NCBI GenBank assembly: GCA_024760905.1
Contig: CM045745.1
Location: 285,001-349,000 of the forward strand
Reading direction: 5' to 3'
DNA length: 64,000 nt
Origin: Plotosus lineatus
Taxonomy: Eukaryota; Chordata; Actinopteri; Siluriformes; Plotosidae
The translations under genes were made by a program, and so were the position numbers. A model generated the notes under the pieces. The model was not told the origin of the DNA. It saw only the letters and a list, made by a program, of their open reading frames with translations, and searched no databases. This document shows, piece after piece, positions 1 through 64,000 of this stretch (positions are counted from its first letter, which is position 1; the number at the start of each line of letters is the position of its first letter).

Positions 1-607
1 ATTTGTTCTTGTTTTGCTCTATGCTCGTCTACGACTGGTCGACTCTACTACAGCTATAAGATCGGAGTATCTTCAGGCGTGTATAACTAAGCACGCTCAA
101 CTGGGCTTGTTAGCAGAGCTAATATGCTATTAGCAGAGCTAATATGCTATGGTAGGTAGCTCAATGCCAGCCGCATCTCAGCTAGCAATAAGCCCAGACG
201 GGAAGGGGCCGAACGACGACTCCGGCGCTTGGGATTGCAGGGGATGAAGGCCGTGTAGCCGGCAGGAGCAATCGCTTCATCGGGTGTACTCTCCTTGAGC
301 CATGTTTCACAGAAACACAGTCCTGTAGATCTCTCTGCGCTGCAATCTGAGCATGAAGCTCATCCATCTTGTTTCGCAGGAACTGAACATTTTCAAGTAG
401 TATGGCCGGAAGTGCTAACCAATCCTCTGAGAACTCCGCCTGGGCTTAGCCGTTAACCGCTAGCATTGAGCTGCCATGGCATATAAGCTCAAGATAGAAG
501 TTGTTGCGTGCTTAGTTGCCCAAAGCTGAAGCTGCTCATAGCTGTAGTAGGGTCAACCGATCATAGACGAGCATAGTGCAAAACATGAACAAACAAATAA
601 AACAAAT
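1..607. mobile_element. non-autonomous element with long inverted repeats
   Basis: The first ~105 bases and ~505-607 are inverted copies of each other, sharing CTATGCTCGTCTA, CTACTACAGCTAT and AACTAAGCACGC. The left end may be cut by the window. A 21-bp unit is duplicated near 115-152. No coding capacity seen; likely a MITE of unknown superfamily. Confidence 0.65.
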
Positions 608-1019
608 TAAAATGAACAAAGAAACAATTTGACTCCGAGAACTTCGCAACGTTGCCCTCTAGGCAGTGCCATCTTGGAGTCGTCACTCCAAGTTCAATGT
701 AAAAGGACATGAAGCGTAATAAAGTTTATCCTTTTGGTATCATTTGTTAAACTCATGCACAAACATTCTATGAATTAACTTAGGTACTGTACTGGAATAA
801 TAATTGAAACTTTAAAACGAGTGCTTTACAACAGTATATGCTGTATAATCATTATATTTTATCATCAATAAAAAGAGTAAAAATTGAAAACTTTGTCTTA
901 ATCATTACTATACTATATATAATATATTAATGAGCAAGACTGTCTATAGAATGTGTTCAAGAAGCATATTTCAGCGCATTTAATAGATACATAGTGTATT
1001 TCACTTAATGTAGCCATGA

Positions 1020-4000
1020 GGCGGGGGGGGGGGGGGGGGGGGGAATTAACCAGTGTCTCTCCCCCTTATGCCAGTCCCAAGCCCGGATAAATGCAGAGGG
1101 TTGCGACATGAAGGGCCTCCGGCGTAAAACTTCTGCCACATTAAAAATGCAAATGGTCAAAAGAAAATTCATACCGGAATGGTCGAGGCCCGGGTTAACA
1201 ACGACCGCCATCAGTGCTGTCAACCAACAGGGTTCTGATGGAAATTGGACTACTGTTGGTCGAAGAAGGAGAGGCGGGAGGTGTGTCCGTAGGCAGAGAG
1301 AGAAGAGGAAAGGCGTGAGCTTAGGACTGAGAGAAGGGACTTTGAATGTTGGAACTATGGCTGGAAAAGGTAGAGAGCTCGCTGACATGATGCAGAGGAG
1401 GAAGGTGGACATACTGTGTCTTCAGGAGACCAGGTGGAAAGATAGCAAAGCTAAAAGCTTAGGAGCAGGGTTTAAGCCGTTTTATCATGGTATGGATGGG
1501 AAGAGAGATGGAGTAGGAGTCATCTTGAAGGAGGGGTTTGTCAGGAATGTTCTAGAAGTGAAAAGAGTGTCAGACAGTGATGAGTCTCAAGTTCGAAATT
1601 GAAGGCGTGATGGTCAATGTTGTTACTGCTTATGCCCCACAGGCAGGATGTAAGCTAGAAGAGAAGGAGAGATTCTGGAGTGAGTTAGACGAAGTGATGC
1701 AGAGTACCCCCAGAGGTGAAAGAGTGGTCATTGGGACATGTTGGTGCAGGCAACAGAGGGGACGAGGAAGTGATGGGCAGGTTTGGTATCCAGGACAGGA
1801 ACACAGAAGGACAGATGTTGATCGATTTTGCAAAAAGGATGGAAATGGCTGTGGTGAATACTTTCTTCAAAAAGAAACAGGAGCATAGGGTGACTTATGA
1901 AAGCGGAGGTAGGAGCACAAAGGTAGACTACATCTTGTGAAGGCGATGTAATTTGAAGGAAGTCAGTGACTGCAAAGTAGTAGCGGGTCAGAGTGTTGCC
2001 AAACAGCATAAGATGGTGGCGTGCAGGATGATGCTGATGGTGAGAAAGGTGAAAAAGGCAAAGGCAGAGCAGAAGACAAAGTGGTGGAAGCTGAAAAAGG
2101 AAGAGTGTCGTGTTGTCTTCAAGGAGGAGTTGAAACAGGCTTTGGGTAGTCAGGAAGTGCTTCCAGATGACTGGATAACCACAGCCAATGTGATGATCAG
2201 GGAGACCGGTAGGAGAGTACTTGGTGTGTCCTCTGGAAGGAAAGTAGATAAGAAAACTTGGTGGAATGAGGAAGTGCAGGAGTGTGTACAAAAGAAGAGG
2301 TTAGCTAAGAAGAAGTGGGACACAGAAGACTGAAGAGAGTAAACAGGAGTACAGGGAGACACAGCGTAAGGCGAAGGTAGCGGTGTCAAAGGCCAAACAG
2401 AGGGCGTATGATGACTTGTATGATAGGTTGGACTGTAAGGAGGGAGAAAATGATTTATACAGGTTAGCACAGCAGAGAAATAGAGATGAGAAAGACGTGC
2501 AGCAAGTTAGAGTGATAAAGGACAGACAGAGAAATGTATTGACTGATGACAGAAGTGTGCTGGGAAGATGGAAAGAGTACTTTGAAGAGCTGAAGAACGA
2601 GGAAAATGAGAGAGAAAAAAGAGTAGGAGGGGTGACTGTTGAGGACCAGGAAGTAGAAAAGATTAGTAAGGGAGAAGTGAGGAGGGCATTGAAGAGGATG
2701 ATGAGTGGAAAGGCAGTAGGCCCTGATGACATACCAGTTGAGGTATGGAAGTGTCTAGGGGAGGTAGCAGTAGATTTTCTGACAAGAATATTCAACAAGG
2801 TCTTAGAAAGTGAGCAGATGCCGGAGGAATGGAGGAGAAGTGTGCTTGTGCCCATTTTTAAGAACAAGGGAGATGTACAGAGTTGTGGCAACCACAGAGG
2901 GATAAAGTTGATGAGCCATACGATGAAGTTATGGGAAAGAATAGTGGAAGCTAGACTAAGGGCAGAGGTCAGCATTTGTGAACAACAGTTTGGTTTCATG
3001 CCAAGAAAGAGCACCACAGATGCAGTGTTTGCTTTGAGGATGTTGATAGAGAAGTACAGAGAAGGTCAGAAGGAGCTGCATTGTGCTTTTGTGGATCTGG
3101 AGAAAGCATATGACAGGGTGCCGAGAGAAGAACTGTGGTATTGTATGAGGAAGTCTGGAATGGCAGAGAAGTATGTTAGAGTGGTGCAGGACATGTATGA
3201 GAGATGTAAGACAGTGGTGAGGTGTGCTGTCGGTGTGACAGAAGAGTTCAAGGTGGAGGTGGGACTGCATGAAGGGTCAGCTCTCAGCCCCTTCTTGTTT
3301 GCTATGGTGATGGACAGGCTGACAGACGAGGTGAGACAAGAATCTCCATGGACTATGATGTTTGCAGATAACATCGTGATCTATAGTGAGAGCAGAGAAC
3401 AAGTGGAGGAAAATCTAGAGAGGTGGAGGTATGCCCTGGAAAAGAGGGAAATGAAGGTTAGTCTCAGTAAGACAGCATACATGTGTGTGAACGACAAGGA
3501 CCCAAGAGGAACAGTGAGGTTACAGGGGGCAGAGATAAGGAAGGTGGAGGATTTTAAGTACTTAGGCTCAAAAGTCCAGAGCAATGGAGAGTGTGGAAAA
3601 GAGGTCAAGAAGCGTGTGCAGGCAGGTTGGACTGGTTGGAGAAAAGTGTCCGGTGTGATGTGTGATAGGAGAGTATCGGCAAGAATGAAGGGAAAAGTGT
3701 ACAAGACGGTGATGAGGCCAGCGATGTTGTATGGTTTGGAGACAGTGGCCCTGGGGAAAAGACAGGAGTCAGAGCTGGAGGTAGCAGAGATGAAAATGTT
3801 GAGGTTCTCTTTGGGAGTAACGAGGATGGATAGGATCAGAAACAAGTACATCAGAGGGACAGCACATGTTAGATATTTTGGAGACAAAGTCAGGGAGGCT
3901 AGATCGAGATGGTTTGGACATGTACAGAGGAGGGATAGTGAGTATATTGGTAGTAGGATGCTGAGGTTGGAACTACCAGGCAGAAGGCCCAGAGGAAGAC

Positions 4001-4145
4001 CAAAGAGAACATTTATGGATGTGGTGAAGGCGGACATGAAGGTCGTTGGAGTAAGAGTAGAAGATGCAGAGGATAGGGAGAGATGGAGGGAGATCATTTG
4101 CTGTGGTGACCCCTGAAGGGAACAGCCAAAAGAAAAAGAAGATAG
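1020..4145 (+). mobile_element. RTE-clade LINE, nearly full length, decayed (copy 1)
   Basis: A non-LTR retrotransposon. An N-terminal apurinic endonuclease region is broken over several frames (about 1108-1940), with TLNVGTMAGKGRELADMM and DILCLQETRW visible. The reverse transcriptase follows as a 577-codon frame at 2383-4116. RT motifs are visible ([41 protein letters not shown]) and then a C-terminal RGRPKRTFMDVVK block. The active-site box reads FADN instead of FADD at 3361-3372. A poly-G run lies at the 5' edge. Antisense to scrib. Confidence 0.9.
2383..4116 (+). pseudogene. RTE reverse transcriptase (inactive, FADN box)
   Basis: 577 codons open. It would copy the LINE RNA by target-primed reverse transcription. 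The palm motif is FADN (residues ~327-330), so the second catalytic aspartate is lost. The upstream endonuclease is separated by frameshifts at about 1600, 1890 and 2335. It is therefore a pseudogene despite its long frame. Confidence 0.88.
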
Positions 4146-4235
4146 TGTATTTTACGTCCGGCTGCTCATTCGCACGTGATGTGATATATGGGGTTTTACT
4201 TCCGGGTACAGAACTCGCGGATTATCTCGATTTAT

Positions 4236-4570
4236 CAGGTGTGTTTTGTAGTGGGCAGGGCAGCTTTAAGCCACTCACCAGTGATTGGGCACACACCTGA
4301 CTTAAATTGTTTGGTAAAAATTGGTTTCAATTGCTCTTTAAGTCTCCTTAAGCAGAAGGTTCAGTTACTTATTCCTCCCCCTTCTGTCATTGTTTGCATG
4401 CTATCCTCATCAAAATATGAAAACCTATAAATGCTTGGGTGGTTTTATTTAAAGCAGACACTGTTTTTTTTATCTGTGTGATTTTGACAAAGATCAAATC
4501 ACATTTGATGGTGATTTTATGCAGAAATGTGAGAAATTCCAAAAGGTTCAGATACTTTTTCATACCACTG
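4236..4570. mobile_element. Tc1-like element, terminal fragment (family A)
   Basis: It matches the right end of the complete element at 57774-59370, ending ...CATACCACTG followed by TA, the Tc1 target. Only the terminal repeat and the adjacent end of the element are present; no transposase remains. Confidence 0.85.
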
Positions 4571-4574
4571 TAAT

Positions 4575-5430
4575 TGGTAAGTTTGATCTATCATTTTGCT
4601 CCCGGTACACATGGAAGGTTATTAGACATAAGATCAAAAACATGGGAGGCCCCGGGAGCTTATTGGAGCAGGATGCTTATTACGTCGAATGCGGTAAATA
4701 AATTAATTTGAGTAATGGGTCTTAATGCATGTTGCTTTGAATTTGTTGAAACTACTTCCACTCAATAACGATGTTTTCAATTCAACTGTATTTCTATAAC
4801 ACTTTGAACAATTTATAGTCTCACAAAGCAGTTTTACATTGTAAGCAAATGTATTAAAATATTTCAAATTTGATGATTTTTTTTTTTTTTAAATTCTGAA
4901 ATTTCCCCCAGATGCATTTCTCTTAAGATGTAAAGCTCTGCTCGTCCCAAAGATAACAATTTGCATAATGCATAGTAATTGTCGAAACGGTAACCAGACA
5001 CAAACTATGATGTTACAGTAATGAAATCTCTTAACCAATAAAGGCTGTCAAAGACAGGTGTCCTCTCAGCCACAGATTTCTCAGCATTTGAGTCTGAAGT
5101 CCAGTTGTGAAGACACCACAGAACTGCTACATGTTTTCCTGAGGCTGCTATCTATCTGATAATGAGGAGAACATTTTTTTTTGCTTTCTGTGAACAACTT
5201 TGTGTGTCTTTGGAAGCCTTGGTCATGGACATAAACAATGTGGAAGACAACACATGAAAAAAAGAGGCACAGACTAAGATAAGAAAGGAGGATAAGATGA
5301 AACACAGATTCAGTCACAAGCTAAATGCTTTAAGCTAATATAAAACATGGATTTCTGGCAAAAGACATGGGGACATATGCACATATGCTCCATTCCTGAG
5401 TGTTGTATGTGCTATGGTGCCTGCTGCTGT
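4575..5430. other. no feature recognised
   Basis: AT-rich sequence between the Tc1 fragment and the last visible scrib exon. I looked for the next scrib exon on the minus strand and did not find it. Confidence 0.6.
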
Positions 5431-5432
5431 AC

Positions 5433-60787
<55,355 letters not shown>

Positions 60788-60789
60788 CT

Positions 60790-62430
60790 ACGGGTAAAGT
60801 GCAGGGGTCAGATATTCAACCAATTCTATTCTTTACCTCCATACACCGAGTTAAATCATGCAAGAAGCAACTGACCACTGAACAACTTTCTCCATCTAAT
60901 TCATGTGCACTTGTTTAATTACTTTTAAACAATAAGCTCTTTAATTTAGTACGACTGACAACTTGAACACCAAAAGTGGACACTGGAGCAGTCATAGTGA
61001 CAGACAATCCAACTCAAACGTTCACAACAGATTCCTTTCCTTATTCTCATCACCTCAAAGCCAAAATGTGCATGTCAGTAAACAGAACAGATCTCTGAAC
61101 ACGCTGAACCAGCTGCATGGCAAAATTTCATTAAAGACACATGCTTTTATTTATGCACTGATCCATCTTCAACCAGAAATCAATCGATTGGGAATTTACG
61201 AACTCAAGGAAAGGAAGCCATGAGCGTTGGAACAGGCTATCAAATCACATATCAATGCAAACGGACATGGACTCCTAGCAAAATGCATGCAAAGAGTCAC
61301 GTGTTCACCTGAGACATGTCAAGGACATCATATCAAACCCGCTACATGTACTTCAATCTAAGTTCTTTCATTCAACCCTCTTGGTGTCCACATTGGTTAG
61401 GACACTAAACATATTTACCTTAACAAAAAAACAAACAAAAAAAACGACAACAGCAACATTGCACTACATCACATTTACAGAAACAGACACATGCTAAGTG
61501 GATTAATAAGTGAGGAAATGACTGGGTTAGGTCAAAGAATTAAAGCACATTAATTGATCATAAAAAGGGTAAAAAAAAAAATAAATAAATAAAAAAAAAA
61601 TCAATAAATGTGACGAGGAACATAATGAATGTTGGCAATTCTACAGTTCATAATAAAGCCATGCAAAATAGACAAACATTCCACTTGAACAACATGGAGG
61701 CCTACAAGTAGGAGCATAAAGTGAAAGAAAGAGTTCAAATAAAGTGAGCATGAAGCTCTGGGCCAGTGAAACATCCATGTTTCATTTTATCTCTCTCTCT
61801 CTCATTCATATGTGTGTGTGTGTGTGTGTGTTTAGTATATTTTGCAGTGTGGAGAATAAGAAAAGCAAATTAATTCATTAAAATAAAAAGCTGAATGGCA
61901 GATGAGCTCTGAGTGAAAGACGTCCTTCTCTAATGGCTTCTTTCTGAACTCATTCAAAGTCGTAACTTATACAACACAAGGCAAACTAATATAAAATGAT
62001 GGTTTATTCTCCTATTTTTAAGAATAAAAATAATACACTGCTTGTTTCAATTTAATCGTGTGTTCCACGACAGAGCCTCTTGAAGCTCAGTTAAAATTTA
62101 CAGCATGAAAAGCACAGATTTTTGGAATCATAGAACTTAATGGCAAAAACTTTTTTTTTGGAACCAAACACAAATTTATCAGTCTCTTCTTAAAAACAGG
62201 CATCAGAAGTCATCATATCTATAAAGGGACCTGGGCTTCCTTTTCACCTCCCCAGTAACTGTACAGAACCACATCCTGAAATGGTAAGAGGGTTTTAGGC
62301 TGTTTTTTTCCCCTTAGAATTACTCTTTCCCAACATACAAAATTTTCCCGGTCTGCTGCAAGGAGCATGGTTCAAGCCTTTGAGAACTCTTTTCTCATTA
62401 GATTTTTCTGGGAAGAAGAGAAACAGTTCA
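60790..62430. other. scrib intron, nothing recognised
   Basis: AT-rich sequence upstream of the PDZ1 exon. No LRR or LRR–PDZ linker exon was recognised on the minus strand. Confidence 0.55.
61811..61831 (+). repeat. (TG)n microsatellite
   Basis: About 10 TG units. Confidence 0.85.
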
Positions 62431-62433
62431 TCA

Positions 62434-62683
62434 TCATCATTCATTTTCTGTAACCGCTTCATCCTAATTAGGGTCGCAGGGAGGCTGGTGCCCATCCCAG
62501 CCAACTCAGGGCGAGGGCAGAGTACACCCTGGACAGCTCGGACAGGCCATCGCAGGGCGGAAACACACTGACTGCTTTGCAGCCTACTCTTGTCGAAAGT
62601 CAGCAATGGTTCTTTTACATGCCTCACACCATAGATAGTGAGAGACATGGCCGGCCTTTGATAACCCAGTTAGCTGCACTGGG
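62434..62683 (-). mobile_element. tRNA-derived SINE body (family S1)
   Basis: Same body and 3' end as 9665-9993; the tRNA-like head is missing. Confidence 0.65.
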
Positions 62684-62946
62684 GGAGAAGAAGACAAACA
62701 AATATCAAATTAGACAGATAGACTACACCCTTGATTCAGCTTCATTGGTCGGGGAACGATACACCAAGAACCCCGTCTTTGCTTGTTTCATACTGCCCCA
62801 GGCCCCTGAGGCTCGCCTGAAAGTGGTGGACCCACAGAAAGAACAAACCTTTGTCACTACTGCGAACTGTGCTCATAAACTAACTTATTGGTTTTCCAAA
62901 CAGAATGGAAGAAGAGTCTCCTGAATTACAGAAATTATTGAAATAT

Positions 62947-63480
62947 AGTTGTACCTCGATTCTCGAACGCTTTAGAGGTTGAACAAATCGGAATTCGACC
63001 AATAAATCCGGGGTTTATTTTGTCCCGGAAGTCGACCAAAATCTGGAAATCAAACGTGAAAAAAGCGCGAGAAAAAACTGTACCAAGAGGGAGGGGAAAT
63101 GCACGCTTTCCGGAAGTTGTTGATACTATGCATCACCCTGATAAAGCTAGCAGCTCTATTCCGGAAGTCCTGAATTTGTTGATACTATGTATCACCCTGA
63201 TAAATCTAGCAGCCCTGTGAACACCTTTAACGATGAGGTCATGATCCACTTCCATAAGGTTTTGAAAAGAGGGCAGAAACAAGCCACGTTAGAAATGTTC
63301 TTCAAGAAAAGAAAGGAACATCCTGAAGAAGAGACATCCATGCCAAAGCGAGTAGAAAGAGAAAGAAAAAACACCTTTGGCTGATTCAACCGAAGCTGTT
63401 ATGGAAGAGGCCCCTCCTCCTCCTCTCGTTCTCTCCATCATTTATGTATGCCAACTGCTCATCACCACAAAGGTAAAATT
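62947..63480 (+). mobile_element. Tigger/pogo remnant with transposase C-terminus
   Basis: Starts GTTGTACCTCGATTCTCGAA, like a pogo-type terminal repeat. A plus-strand frame (63187-63384) reads NDEVMIHFHKVLKRGQKQAT and LEMFFKKRK, resembling the C-terminal tail of Tigger/jerky-type transposases. The central DDE domain is deleted. Confidence 0.65.
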
Positions 63481-63535
63481 GTCTTATTTTTAATGTTCTT
63501 ATGCTTTAACTGTACTGTGGCTTTTATTTTAGTGT

Positions 63536-64000
63536 GTTATGGTCTGTGTTGTGAGAGACACTGGTTTTGGCGGCTTGAACTCTCTCTCTCTCTTTATGCA
63601 TGCAGGCGCTGGTGAGAGGCGTGGCTGTCACATGCGGGTGAAGCGCTCAACACACACTCCTGATTCCACTTAGCAATCACCGGGCTACAAAGACTAGCAG
63701 AGCGCTCCTCCCGATGCTAGAAGATTGTCCCTCTTCCCCGTGATCTCTCTGGTTCTCAGCTCCGTGCTCGACCTGTTCCCTTAGTTTATGATTTTCCTTC
63801 TCTCCGCATCTCTAAGAGTGACTACGGTTTCTCTATGCTCTAGTGCTTTCCCTCTGAACAATAAAGCTCATCCGTTTTCATCACACTCTGTCTCCTGCAT
63901 TTTTGAGTCAGACTGAATGCTCCTGGCGTCACAGAATCTTCTAGCCCTTCTGTGACGCCAGGAACTTTCAGCCAGACACAAAAATAAAGGAAACAGATTG
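63536..64000 (+). repeat. LTR-like repeat with polyadenylation signal
   Basis: Contains AACAATAAAGCTC at about 63858 and then a segment (63931-63982) shared with 43036-43096. Could be an LTR and the start of its internal region; it is cut by the window end. Confidence 0.45.

Noticed and set aside
2301..4097. long minus-strand ORFs opposite the RTE LINE
   Set aside because: They are Ser/Leu-rich shadows of the reverse transcriptase frame.
4519..4701. plus-strand ORF with SLLEQDAYY resembling the missing Scribble tail segment
   Set aside because: It is on the wrong strand for scrib, the similarity is a few residues, and most of it is a Tc1 terminal repeat.
62295..62648. 117-codon minus-strand ORF as a scrib upstream exon
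   Set aside because: Its central part is the SINE at 62434-62683; no LRR or linker similarity was seen.

Overview
The window is a piece of a teleost fish nuclear genome. The evidence is split coding exons with GT–AG introns, Tc1/mariner, Tigger/pogo, hAT and piggyBac DNA transposons, RTE-type LINEs, tRNA-derived SINEs and very abundant (CA)n/(TA)n microsatellites. The mix fits an otophysan such as a catfish, but the species cannot be fixed from the sequence. I saw no prokaryotic-style operons, CRISPR array or phage genes.

The only host gene I can support is scribble (scrib), encoding the LRR–PDZ cell-polarity scaffold. It lies on the minus strand from about 60.8 kb down to 5.4 kb. I traced 25 exons: 23 well supported, one 12-codon exon likely, and one 128-codon exon putative. 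They encode PDZ1 to PDZ4 and most of the C-terminal low-complexity tail. The N-terminal LRR exons lie beyond the right edge of the window and the last C-terminal exons beyond the left edge. Exon boundaries were set by splice sites, phase continuity and remembered Scribble family sequence; reading frames join without a stop across all 25.

Layout. 0–0.6 kb: long-inverted-repeat element. 1.0–4.2 kb: RTE-clade LINE. 5.4–5.8 kb: two scrib exons. 6–9.3 kb: mariner-like element with a nested SINE, a second RTE copy and a Rex3-like fragment. 10.2–12.8 kb: four scrib exons and a Tc1 fragment. 13.3–16.6 kb: Tigger/hAT elements. 16.9–22.4 kb: scrib linker exons, SINEs and hAT/Tigger elements. 23.3–26.3 kb: a dense mosaic of transposon pieces. 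27.7–28.1 kb: putative scrib exon. 28.5–35.1 kb: a 'Russian doll' of nested transposons. 36.7–38.9 kb: Tc1 remnant split by an LTR-like insertion. 39.2–42.9 kb: hAT end and Rex3-like LINE. 43.5–50.6 kb: PDZ2–PDZ4 and linker exons with Tigger and Tc1 copies between them. 51–53 kb: broken piggyBac element. 55.7–59.4 kb: two nearly complete Tc1 elements. 60.1–60.8 kb: PDZ1 exons. 62.4–64 kb: SINE, Tigger transposase remnant and an LTR-like repeat.

All transposon ORFs carry frameshifts, stops, deletions or truncations, so none looks autonomous. I did not find a clearly new biological system. The most interesting points are the depth of transposon nesting inside one gene, composite Tigger+hAT elements that seem to have amplified together, microsatellites used as or beside splice signals in scrib, and a putative exon with a GC donor site.
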